A stretch of 14,318 nt of DNA from an uncultured Prevotella sp. (GTDB lineage Bacteria > Bacteroidota > Bacteroidia > Bacteroidales > Bacteroidaceae): contig CAMQBR010000051.1 of the NCBI GenBank assembly GCA_946999045.1, positions 1 to 14,318 on the forward strand. The letters are read 5' to 3'. The notes beneath the pieces were generated by a model. It saw only the letters and a list, made by a program, of their open reading frames with translations, was not told where the DNA came from and did not search any database. Every line of letters starts with the position of its first letter. Within the stretch, counting starts at the first letter, position 1. Made by a program: the position numbers and the translations under genes. Positions 7,603-14,318 of the stretch are shown here, one piece after another.

Positions 7603-8778
7603 ATGATGAGAAGAATAAAGATATTACTATACGGATTGTTGATGTGTGTGGGTATGCAAGCGCAGAATATTGACAAAGTACTGAAAAGTATTGAATACAA
7701 CAATATAGAACTGAAAGCTATGCAGAAAGATGCAGAAGCTCAATATGCAGAAATACGACAACAAAATAGTTTGGAGGGCTTGTCGGTAGAATATAGTCCG
7801 TTTATGCGAAGTGGAGTATCGGGTATATCAAGTTCTGAACTTATTGTATCTCAGTCGTTCGACTATCCTACTCTATATGGTTCACGCCGTAAGTTGGGCG
7901 ATATGCAGCGAAAGGCTTCTGATTTACAGTATAGTGTTGAGCGTCGTAATATATTATTGCAAGCAGAATTGAAGTGCTTGGAATGGATTCGACTTAATAA
8001 GCATAAGCAGGTGTTGGATGAGCGTTTGAGCAGTGCCAACCAGTTGTTATCTGTTTTTGAGAAACGTCTCAAGCATGGTGATGTAACGATATTGGAGGTG
8101 AACAAACTAAGAATAGAACAAATGTCTCTGCGTACGGAGCAGGCAAAGAATAGTGTGGCACAGCATGAGGTGTATCAGCAGTTGGTAGCATTGAATGCCA
8201 ATCACCCTTTGCAGTTGGAAGATTTAACATATACAATTATTCCTAATAGTTTGCAAGAGGACAGCTTGCTACTTACTTTGCTGGAAAGAGATGTAGCATT
8301 GAAAGCTTCTTTGGCAAACGAAGCCGTTGCTTTGCAGCAGATAAAGTTTAGTAAACAGAGTTGGTTACCGCAATTGTCATTGGGCTATCGTCGTAATACA
8401 GAGGGTAGCTTTGTTAGTCATGGTATACAGATAGGGGTATCATTGCCATTGTATAGCAATAAAAATAAATTGAAAGCAGCTCAGGCTATTTTTAATGGTG
8501 CACAGATGCGTACACAACAAACACGGATGAGTGTTGAAAATGAATTGTCAACTCAGCTCTCAACGCTTCGTCAATTGCGTGCTTCTATGAAGGTATATAA
8601 CTTGCCTTTGATGCAGCAGTCTATTCAACTATTGCAAAAGGCAGTGAATATTGGTGAGATTTCGGTTATCAATTATTACATAGAGGTTGATCAGCTTTAT
8701 CAAAAGTGGCAAGAATATATTGATACTGAACATCGGTATCAAGCTACGTATGCAGAATTAAATAAGAATCTACTATAA
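7603..8778 (+). CDS. TolC-family outer-membrane efflux channel
   Basis: This 391-residue protein should be the outer-membrane duct partner of the upstream adaptor and pump. A signal peptide is visible: MMRRIK, a hydrophobic core (about 7-19), then a likely cut after MQA (20). The mature protein shows the two-repeat outer-membrane efflux protein (OEP) pattern: long amphipathic coiled-coil helices (about 22-55, 97-200, 225-250, 287-391) and beta segments such as SSELIVSQSFDYPTLYG (77-93) and GIQIGVSLPLYSNKNK (274-289). It is somewhat shorter than common TolC or CusC proteins (about 420-490), but both halves are present, so I do not call it truncated. ATG at 7603 or 7606 would serve equally. The leader is A-rich without a Shine-Dalgarno site. 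It lies 121 bases after the pump, separated by the GGAG-repeat dyad, so its level may differ from that of the first two genes. Confidence 0.85.
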   Translation: MMRRIKILLYGLLMCVGMQAQNIDKVLKSIEYNNIELKAMQKDAEAQYAEIRQQNSLEGLSVEYSPFMRSGVSGISSSELIVSQSFDYPTLYGSRRKLGDMQRKASDLQYSVERRNILLQAELKCLEWIRLNKHKQVLDERLSSANQLLSVFEKRLKHGDVTILEVNKLRIEQMSLRTEQAKNSVAQHEVYQQLVALNANHPLQLEDLTYTIIPNSLQEDSLLLTLLERDVALKASLANEAVALQQIKFSKQSWLPQLSLGYRRNTEGSFVSHGIQIGVSLPLYSNKNKLKAAQAIFNGAQMRTQQTRMSVENELSTQLSTLRQLRASMKVYNLPLMQQSIQLLQKAVNIGEISVINYYIEVDQLYQKWQEYIDTEHRYQATYAELNKNLL

Positions 8779-8797
8779 GCTTCCAAAAAATACCTAC

Positions 8798-8828
8798 AGC
8801 CCCTCCCAATCCTCCACAGTGAGGGGCT
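8798..8828 (+). terminator. GC-rich hairpin ending the efflux operon
   Basis: AGCCCCTC (8798-8805) pairs perfectly with GAGGGGCT (8821-8828) around a 15-base loop, 20 bases after the channel stop. No T-run follows, so termination may be inefficient or factor-dependent. A second short dyad, CTATGTT (8827-8833) with AACATAG (8848-8854), overlaps its end. Confidence 0.55.
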
Positions 8829-8831
8829 ATG

Positions 8832-8848
8832 TTATAGAGCCAGCCTAA
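8832..8848 (+). repeat. Copy 3 of TTATAGARCC(A)GCCTWA intergenic motif
   Basis: TTATAGAGCCAGCCTAA matches the copy at 412-428 except at two positions. It sits within a small dyad directly after the efflux-operon hairpin. Same orientation as the other two copies. Confidence 0.4.
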
Positions 8849-9078
8849 ACATAGAAAAAATAGAATTTATGGTTATCTCCTTTACCATCTTACATTTAGA
8901 TCTTAAAAATAAGACAAAAATCTAATAAAGCTAAATGATATAATCTGTCTTATTCCCTATTATTCAAATATGGAAAGCAGATAGCTTATCTCCTAAGTAA
9001 AAGTTGTGAAAATGGGCATGAGTTCTTTCAATTTAACCTCTTTGTAATTTTAATGATGAATTAAAAGGTATGATTTTT
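8849..9078. other. Convergent intergenic spacer between efflux and glycan operons
   Basis: This AT-rich spacer separates the + strand efflux operon from the - strand glycan operon. I see no open frame of note in it. Its main structural feature is the small AT hairpin at 9048-9066. Confidence 0.6.
9048..9066 (-). terminator. Possible weak terminator of the glycan operon
   Basis: TTTTAAT (9048-9054) and ATTAAAA (9060-9066) are perfect inverted arms with a 5-base loop, 13 bases past the glycosyltransferase stop on the - strand. The stem is all A/T, so it would be weak, but its position suits the end of the operon. Confidence 0.3.
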
Positions 9079-10104
9079 TTAGTCGTATTTTGCTCTTCCT
9101 GTTAGCTTCCTTATTCTCGTAGCGATTGACTGTTTTATACGTTTAAAGTTTCCTTTTTTCAGATTAATCCATAGCTCTTCAATCGACCTGCCAACTTTTA
9201 ACCAAGGATGTTCCCAACCCATGCTGCGGAACATACGCTCTTTGTACTCCACGTTTTCAATGACATATTTTGGATGTTTCAGCGGAAACATTAGCTCGTG
9301 GTGCTTCATAGTGAATATTCTTTTTACAGCTTTTGGCATATTGTCATTACTACCAAATATGTGAACACCGTCCTCTGTAGCCCCAGCGTTACTTATCATG
9401 TTAACACGAGGCACTATACTGAGTTGTGATTGGAAGAACAATGCCGCATGAAATATTGTTTCATAATACGCTTTTCCTATTGAGCGGTGGTATTGACAGA
9501 AGCGAATAAATTCGCTTTGGTACTTACGCTCTTTGATGAGAGCCTTTAATAGGTGCATATTATGTGCATCATCAAGAAATGAATAAGTAGCATCCCAGTT
9601 TTTAAATACCCGTCTCCACGATGCCCATCCGTTGATGCTAAAGGTAGTAGTAAAAAAATAATCGGAAGGCATATCTATAGTTATTTCATCGTGGTTCATG
9701 CCCGCTATCATACCAATGCGTTCGTCATGCTCATATCTTTCGAGCATTTCTTTGCAGAAGGGGAAAAAAGAGAGCGATGGGGTGTTGTCGTCTTCCAGAA
9801 TTATACATTTATCCTCATTGCTAAAAATCCATTTTTGTGAAATATATTCTGAGGGATCACAGCCTTGATTCTTTTCCTGATAGAAGCGGTGTATATCGCA
9901 TTCCCAGTCAATATGTTCGTTGCTAACCATATCTCGACATTCTTTCATGCGAGCTATATCGTTATTATTCCGAGGCCCGTCTTGATAAAAATACAGTTTA
10001 CTGGGGCGTGCCAATTTTATTTGCTCAAACAAATTGGATAATTCTTTGGGTCGATTAAAAAAGATAATCAGTACCGCAATATCTATTTTTGCAGGTTGTT
10101 TCAT
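9079..10104 (-). CDS. GT-A fold glycosyltransferase of a surface-glycan operon
   Basis: This 341-residue protein should be a cytoplasmic or membrane-peripheral nucleotide-sugar transferase that adds one residue to a growing surface glycan. It opens with a GT-A-like beta strand and loop, IAVLIIFFNRPKEL (9-22), and YFYQDGPRN (38-46). The likely metal-binding EDD is at 104-106 (IILEDDN). INGWASWRR (157-165) resembles the GWA(S/T)W motif I recall from HlpA-like and GNT-I-like bacterial transferases. No membrane segment is visible, and the C-terminus (about 310-341) is strongly basic, which could hold it at the inner membrane. Its ATG overlaps the LicD stop by four bases (ATGA, 10101-10104), so translation is probably coupled and the two proteins likely act on the same glycan. 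Donor, acceptor and linkage cannot be read from sequence. Confidence 0.8.
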   Translation of the reverse strand: MKQPAKIDIAVLIIFFNRPKELSNLFEQIKLARPSKLYFYQDGPRNNNDIARMKECRDMVSNEHIDWECDIHRFYQEKNQGCDPSEYISQKWIFSNEDKCIILEDDNTPSLSFFPFCKEMLERYEHDERIGMIAGMNHDEITIDMPSDYFFTTTFSINGWASWRRVFKNWDATYSFLDDAHNMHLLKALIKERKYQSEFIRFCQYHRSIGKAYYETIFHAALFFQSQLSIVPRVNMISNAGATEDGVHIFGSNDNMPKAVKRIFTMKHHELMFPLKHPKYVIENVEYKERMFRSMGWEHPWLKVGRSIEELWINLKKGNFKRIKQSIATRIRKLTGRAKYD

Positions 10105-10946
10105 CTTGTTTTTCTATTTAAGAGTGGAGGAGACTCGTATATCTCAATTTTGCTAGTATGGGGTTTAAGTTTTGTTAGGTTGGGCAGTTGCATATAGTTA
10201 CCATACAATTTTGTAAGCATGGCATCGCTATCATGTGGAGCTAAAAAGCTGTGCCCCTCAAACTTTATGGTTGTTAATGGCCTTATATCTTCAGCATATC
10301 GTGGATTATGGAATGGTATTCCTAAACCCGAAGTAATAATCTTAGCCCTTGTTATTTCATTGAGAAAGCGCAAAATAGGGAACACAAAATACTTGTTAAG
10401 GTTATAAATGCGTTTCACTTTTTTCATGCACTCCTCGTCGCTTCCCTTGTAAGTACGCATGAGTTTATACGCATGACCGAAAGAAAGTTCCGAGAGTTTG
10501 TGTGTCCACATGTGTTGCTTCTCCAAAGGAAAGATGTCTATATAGATGCCGCGATGCTTAAAAAAGCGGTCGTAGTTGGGCTTCTCTTCGATATAGGAAC
10601 AGCGGTCGCGCACCTTTGCGTAATGGTAACAATAATTTGGGTCGGTGCTATGGGCTTGCAATGCCAAATCTTCAGGCAGTTCGTGAGGCAGAATTTCCAA
10701 AAGTCGCTCGTAGTCTGAGCGCATCATCTCAATGTCCAAGTCATCGTCCCAGGGGATGAATCCGCCATGCCGGACGGCACCTATCAATGTTCCACTGCTG
10801 AGCCAATACCGAATGTTGTGCCGTTGGCATATCTTGTCAACCTCAACAAGGATGTGCAGCATGCGCATCTGTTGGCGGCGCAGCAACGAGCCGTCAGGAT
10901 TGAAGCGTTGGCGCAGTTCCTCGTGTGGTATGAGTGGTGTGTTCAT
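10101..10946 (-). CDS. licD: LicD-family phospho-group transferase
   Basis: This 281-residue protein belongs to the LicD family, whose known members move phosphocholine or similar phospho-groups from a CDP donor to a glycan. The hallmark block is at about 47-80: YWLSSGTLIGAVRHGG, then IPWDDDLDIEM, with the acidic cluster at 67-71 as likely metal-binding catalytic residues. A second family block, HRGIYIDIFPLE, is at 131-142. Length and domain order are ordinary, and the start leaves a normal 45-residue N-terminal helix before the hallmark. It follows the cyclodeaminase-like gene by 43 bases and overlaps the glycosyltransferase gene by four. The operon also encodes a LicC-like nucleotidyltransferase (13901-12066), so a CDP-linked donor made by that protein is a natural guess. 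No choline kinase or choline transporter gene is in the window, which weakens plain phosphocholine as the group. Confidence 0.85.
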   Translation of the reverse strand: MNTPLIPHEELRQRFNPDGSLLRRQQMRMLHILVEVDKICQRHNIRYWLSSGTLIGAVRHGGFIPWDDDLDIEMMRSDYERLLEILPHELPEDLALQAHSTDPNYCYHYAKVRDRCSYIEEKPNYDRFFKHRGIYIDIFPLEKQHMWTHKLSELSFGHAYKLMRTYKGSDEECMKKVKRIYNLNKYFVFPILRFLNEITRAKIITSGLGIPFHNPRYAEDIRPLTTIKFEGHSFLAPHDSDAMLTKLYGNYMQLPNLTKLKPHTSKIEIYESPPLLNRKTR

Positions 10947-10989
10947 GACTGCTGTTTTATTTTATCGGCTACACCAAAAAATAATCGTC

Positions 10990-11970
10990 TTATAACCAAA
11001 ATTTATCATCTAATTTGTGTTGAATAAAACTTTTACAGGTGATATTTCTTTCTAATATCATGTCGTATAAGTAAGAAGCAAATAATGCATCGTGTAAACC
11101 AATACCTATATTATAGCATAAAATCCGCTCATCGTCGGTTTGACGACCAGGTGCTTGTCCCAATAACACACGACTTAATTCTTCGAAATGCTTAAACCGA
11201 TTAAAATACTTAAAGTCTTGTATATGTCCTTTGTCATCTCCAAAGACTTTATCGAAAAACAAGTCACAATTTTGAAATCCACGAGTATGAACAGGTATCA
11301 ATAACATACCAGGCTTAAAGTACTCACTGTTAGTGCAGAATAACTCTGTAGCTGATGTTACACAAGAAATCAACACATCTGCATGTCTTATAAGCTCATC
11401 AATATCATCAACTACCTCAAAGGAAACATTTTCAAACGCTTCAAAGCGCTTAATGAATAAATCAGCTTGGTTTTTATATTTCAACAATCTAAACGTAACA
11501 TGCTCTGGCGCAGTAATGTTCCTACTATCAAGCAAACACAAAGCTACAGCGCGAGCAGTATTGCCTAACCCCATTATAGAATAAGTATCTGTATGAGATT
11601 TCTTGAACAATTGTATTGCCAATGAAGCAACGGCACCTGTTCGCATCGTTGTAATCCAATCGCCATCAAGCATGGCAAGCAATTGCCCTGTTCTACTATC
11701 GTAAAGCAATATGTCGCTGGCTAAAGAAGGAACTTGTCCTGCGATACGACGAACTTCTTTTACTGCAAAGCGACCTATTTTGGGAGGTAACAGAGCGGGC
11801 ATGGTATTAAAAAAATCATTGCCTTGAGGATGCAAACTTATCTTAGGTGAAAGTTGTGCATCATATTTCATAAGAAATGAACTCTTTATCCACTCTACAC
11901 AAGTGTGGGGAGTCACTCCCAACTGTAAAATTTGTTCATGCTGAACAATAAGAACTTGATTTTCTATCAT
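10990..11970 (-). CDS. Ornithine cyclodeaminase / mu-crystallin family protein
   Basis: This 326-residue cytoplasmic protein has the family layout. An N-terminal half includes Lys71 (RFAVKEVRR), probably the conserved substrate-binding Lys, and LDGDWITTMRTGAVASLA (101-118) with the family RT pair at 110-111. A Rossmann dinucleotide motif, GLGNTA, is at 134-139. The C-terminal GIGLHDALFA (288-297) carries Asp294 at the place of the catalytic Asp of ornithine cyclodeaminase. The family includes ornithine and lysine cyclodeaminases, alanine dehydrogenase, ketimine reductases and the siderophore enzyme SbnB, so family membership is sure and the reaction is not. In a glycan operon it might supply or modify an amino acid for the fused PLP enzyme upstream. 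Its base composition looks lower in GC than its flanking genes, suggesting separate acquisition. It follows the upstream gene by 95 bases and may have its own promoter. Confidence 0.8.
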   Translation of the reverse strand: MIENQVLIVQHEQILQLGVTPHTCVEWIKSSFLMKYDAQLSPKISLHPQGNDFFNTMPALLPPKIGRFAVKEVRRIAGQVPSLASDILLYDSRTGQLLAMLDGDWITTMRTGAVASLAIQLFKKSHTDTYSIMGLGNTARAVALCLLDSRNITAPEHVTFRLLKYKNQADLFIKRFEAFENVSFEVVDDIDELIRHADVLISCVTSATELFCTNSEYFKPGMLLIPVHTRGFQNCDLFFDKVFGDDKGHIQDFKYFNRFKHFEELSRVLLGQAPGRQTDDERILCYNIGIGLHDALFASYLYDMILERNITCKSFIQHKLDDKFWL

Positions 11971-12031
11971 TTATTTATTTTTTGAAAACAGATGAAGGTA
12001 AGTGTATAATAGCGTGTTCAATCTATCAATA

Positions 12032-12039
12032 CAAAATTA
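12032..12039 (-). promoter_or_regulatory. Candidate -7 box before the cyclodeaminase-like gene
   Basis: On the - strand TAATTTTG matches TAnnTTTG, 61 bases upstream of the ATG at 11970. No TTTG -33 box is at proper spacing. It may be an internal operon promoter or chance. Confidence 0.25.
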
Positions 12040-12065
12040 TCTATTTCTTTAAGAAATCACAGTAT

Positions 12066-13901
12066 CTATATTTTTGCAATTTGCTGATTTTGTAGGGATA
12101 GCAAAGCTGCTACAAAATAGTCGTTGTCCACTTGGTTGCGGATAGAGATGCGAATATAGTTCAATCCTTTGAGCGATGTCTTGCTGTTGCAATCTTTTAT
12201 CATGATGTCAAAGCGTGCCAACAGTTGTTTGGTCAGTTCGGCAGCGGTATAGGGCGGTTTTACCTCACAACAGAAGTAGTTGGCTTGGGTTGGCAGAACT
12301 CGCAAAAAGTGTATCTCTTTCAATCGTAAGGCAAAGCGATTGCGCTCGTCAATAAATTGCTGACATGCTTTTTCGTATTGTGCTTGATATTTATTGTATA
12401 TCTGCATGAAGAACTCGGCAAACGAGTTGATATTCCATATTGACACGTCTTTCTTGATGCGAGCAATGGTTTCTCGTTGCGAGGTAGCCAAGATGCCCAA
12501 CCGAAGTCCAGGGACACCGTACGATTTTGAAATACTTTTCATGACCAACAGGTTGGGATAGGCTTCCAATGTCTCATCACAGAGAAGTGAGTTGTGTAGA
12601 AAGTCATCACTAAAGTCTACAAACGACTCGTCAACCACTAACTGTATATTTCGCTCCTTGCACCATGCTGCCAGTCTTACAACGTCGGCTTTGGGTATGA
12701 AGTTGCCCGAGGGATTGTCTGGATTGATGAGCAACAGCATGTCTACGGACTTGTCTTTGTAGAAATTCATCAAGTCGTTGGCGGTATATCGCAGCGTGTC
12801 CAAGGGCGGAACAAACGCTACTATCTGCTCTTTTCGCAGTCGATGTGGATATTCCTCAAAGGTGGGGAACACCATGCCCACATTACCTTTAACGTTCTCC
12901 ATGAGGCTCTTGATGAGTTCTGCCGCTCCGTTGCCCACCACCATGTATTCTTGTTTGATGCCAAAACACTTGCCTGCCAACAGCGAGTTGACGTACATGC
13001 CCGAAGGATATTCAGTCAACAGGGTGTCAAAGTTGGCTTTCATCTCGGCTTTCATCTGTTCACAAGGAAAGTAGGGGTTTACCAAATAGCAGTAGTCCAG
13101 CATCTTTGGAAAACGCCAATGCCCACCATAGCGATAGTTATACCGCTTGAGCATCTCGTCGTCTTTAGCGAAAATGGTTTCTGCAATGTCCAAGTCTTGC
13201 ACGTCGTCTATCTCGTACCACTTCTCATTACCAATGTCAAGTGCCTTGAGGTTGGTTTTGTCCAAGAGCGTAATCACGCGCAACACCTGTTCGTAATATT
13301 CGTTATTTCCCAAAGCTTTACAATAAGCATCGAGAAAAGGAACGTACTGTGTTTGCGAAAACGTTTTGCTAAACTTGTAAATGTTCACCGTTTTATAATA
13401 CGAGTCAACCTCCTGATAGTTGAAAGCCTTTTTGGGAACAAAGTTCACGATGTTGCCATCACCGTCAATGCGCACCATGGTGCCGTCCATCCATGTCTCG
13501 TATTTTGCCACCAGTGCAATGTTGGGACACTCGTTGTCTACCAACTTCTTGAACAACCGGTCAGAGAAGATAAGGTCTGACTCTATTAAAATGGTGTCAT
13601 CTTCCTGCATCTGCTCCTTTACCAGCGACAACGAGTAAATGTTATTGGTGCGGTCGTAAATAGGATTGTTAACAAACTCTATTTTCAGTTTGTCGTCGTA
13701 TCTGTGGTCAAGATATTTTATAAGTTCTTGTCCCTTGTATCCCACTACAATGATAACCCGTTGCAGGCTGAGCTGCGACAGTTGGGTAAGAACCCTGTCA
13801 ATGAGTTTTACTCCGTTCACGGGTACCATACATTTGGTGTTGTTTTTAGTGTAAGCACCTAAACGTCTACCCATACCTGCGGCTAATATAATGGCTTGCA
13901 T
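12066..13901 (-). CDS. Fused LicC-like nucleotidyltransferase and CobD/HisC-like PLP-dependent enzyme
   Basis: This 611-residue protein joins two enzymes. Residues 1 to about 245 are a sugar-phosphate/choline-phosphate type nucleotidyltransferase: LAAGMGRRL (6-14), Lys23, RTNNIYSL (84-91, typical of LicC-like proteins), Asp109 in LIESDL and the acidic EIDDVQDLD (230-238), likely Mg2+ ligands. Residues about 255-605 form a fold-type I PLP enzyme: NPDNPSG (393-399), Asp424 (VDESF) for the pyridine nitrogen, Lys459 (SISKSYG) for the Schiff base, Arg467 (GLRLG) and a late Arg (RISIR, 584-588). VDESFVDF, KSYGVPGLRLG and IWNINSF (488-494) resemble CobD, the threonine-phosphate decarboxylase, more than HisC as I recall them. 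All expected catalytic residues look intact in both halves. Inference: it makes a phospho-amino-alcohol and activates it as a CDP derivative for LicD. Alternatives are a plain aminotransferase or a PntC-like phosphonate enzyme. Confidence 0.85.
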   Translation of the reverse strand: MQAIILAAGMGRRLGAYTKNNTKCMVPVNGVKLIDRVLTQLSQLSLQRVIIVVGYKGQELIKYLDHRYDDKLKIEFVNNPIYDRTNNIYSLSLVKEQMQEDDTILIESDLIFSDRLFKKLVDNECPNIALVAKYETWMDGTMVRIDGDGNIVNFVPKKAFNYQEVDSYYKTVNIYKFSKTFSQTQYVPFLDAYCKALGNNEYYEQVLRVITLLDKTNLKALDIGNEKWYEIDDVQDLDIAETIFAKDDEMLKRYNYRYGGHWRFPKMLDYCYLVNPYFPCEQMKAEMKANFDTLLTEYPSGMYVNSLLAGKCFGIKQEYMVVGNGAAELIKSLMENVKGNVGMVFPTFEEYPHRLRKEQIVAFVPPLDTLRYTANDLMNFYKDKSVDMLLLINPDNPSGNFIPKADVVRLAAWCKERNIQLVVDESFVDFSDDFLHNSLLCDETLEAYPNLLVMKSISKSYGVPGLRLGILATSQRETIARIKKDVSIWNINSFAEFFMQIYNKYQAQYEKACQQFIDERNRFALRLKEIHFLRVLPTQANYFCCEVKPPYTAAELTKQLLARFDIMIKDCNSKTSLKGLNYIRISIRNQVDNDYFVAALLSLQNQQIAKI

Positions 13902-13938
13902 GTGTTATATGTTTTTTGTTTTGATTTTCAATAATGCG

Positions 13939-13946
13939 CAAATATA
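13939..13946 (-). promoter_or_regulatory. Candidate -7 box before the fused nucleotidyltransferase/PLP gene
   Basis: On the - strand TATATTTG fits TAnnTTTG exactly and lies 37 bases ahead of the ATG, giving a leader of about 30 bases. No clear TTTG -33 box is at 19-21 bases. It may boost the downstream part of the operon. Confidence 0.35.
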
Positions 13947-13974
13947 CATAAAATTATGGACTAAGTGGATTGCT

Positions 13975-14318
13975 TTAGTGCTTTTTCTTCCATTTTGAAA
14001 GAATGGCTGTCTGGCATTCGCGAAGTATCTCTGCTTTGGCAATGCGCATGATGACGTAATACAAAATAGCTGCCATTACCACCCTAACGACTAATAACGG
14101 GAGCGGATGAGTGATGCCCAACGTGGCATAATAGGTCGCAATCATGACCCCTGACGCACTGACTGCAAAGGGCAACACATCCTTAAAAAACTGCGGAAGC
14201 GTGTATCCTGTTGACTTTCTCACGAAGTAGAACCACACAAAAAGCCAACTCACGTTGAGGCACACATAGGCAATAACCATGTTGCGGATGCCGTAGGGCC
14301 ACAGCAATAGCATGAGGA
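13975..14318 (-). CDS. C-terminal part of a polysaccharide flippase-like membrane protein (partial)
   Basis: The frame is open to the window edge with no stop, so this is the 3' end of a longer gene. The Met at 14313 is most likely internal. About 113 residues are visible. They include hydrophobic segments near the start (a Pro-containing helix, then IAYVCLNVSWLFVWFYFV), a central pair (about 47-65 and 70-92 counting from the Met at 14313) and a basic tail, KWKKKH. This pattern, with a short amphipathic loop carrying TLPQFFKDVLP, resembles the end of Wzx/MATE-like oligosaccharide flippases, which move lipid-linked glycan repeats across the inner membrane. The context agrees: it is first in the visible part of a glycan operon. 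Identification rests on topology and context, since the N-terminal signature is outside the window. The gap to the next gene is 73 bases. Confidence 0.65.
   Translation of the reverse strand, partial: LMLLLWPYGIRNMVIAYVCLNVSWLFVWFYFVRKSTGYTLPQFFKDVLPFAVSASGVMIATYYATLGITHPLPLLVVRVVMAAILYYVIMRIAKAEILRECQTAILSKWKKKH

Noticed and set aside
12043..12057. ATTTCTTTAAGAAAT dyad between the fused gene and the cyclodeaminase-like gene
   Set aside because: The 7-base arms leave a one-base centre, so no RNA hairpin can form as written. It is AT-only apart from two pairs, and there is no T-run.
12843..13580. 245-codon + strand open frame
   Set aside because: It is fully antisense to the fused nucleotidyltransferase/PLP gene, whose motifs are intact. 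The antisense peptide shows no recognisable domain, so it is a codon-bias shadow.
1..14318. CRISPR arrays, tRNA or rRNA genes, insertion sequences
   Set aside because: I read for repeat-spacer periodicity, cloverleaf-like genes, transposase motifs and terminal inverted repeats and saw none.

Overview
The window looks like chromosomal DNA from a Bacteroidota member, most likely order Bacteroidales and possibly Prevotella or a relative. The evidence is AT-rich intergenic DNA, Bacteroidetes-type -7 boxes (TAnnTTTG) ahead of several genes, A-rich leaders instead of Shine-Dalgarno sites, and gene families typical of that group. The genus is a guess.

Layout: positions 1-774 are noncoding, with small repeats, a palindrome and a candidate promoter. 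Next, on the + strand, is a Pif1-like helicase with a C-terminal helix-turn-helix domain (775-2967), followed by a strong terminator (3082-3134). Then comes a three-gene + strand tripartite efflux operon of the heavy-metal RND class: lipoprotein adaptor (3214-4371), inner-membrane pump (4386-7481) and TolC-like outer-membrane channel (7603-8778), closed by a GC-rich hairpin.

From the right edge a surface-glycan operon runs on the - strand and converges on the efflux operon. In transcription order it holds the 3' end of a flippase-like membrane protein (13975 to the edge), a fused nucleotidyltransferase plus PLP-dependent enzyme (13901-12066), an ornithine cyclodeaminase/mu-crystallin family protein (11970-10990), a LicD-family phosphotransferase (10946-10101) and a GT-A glycosyltransferase (10104-9079).

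How the genes may work together: adaptor, pump and channel should form one envelope-spanning exporter, probably for metal cations. In the glycan operon the fused protein may both make and CDP-activate a small phospho-amino-alcohol. Its PLP half resembles CobD (threonine-phosphate decarboxylase) more than ordinary aminotransferases, and its N-terminal half resembles LicC. LicD could then put the group on a sugar laid down by the glycosyltransferase, for export by the flippase. This is the best candidate here for an undescribed pathway, but it is inference. A second point of note is a dnaX-like A AAA AAG slippery site in the helicase gene, placed so that a -1 shift would remove the C-terminal domain.
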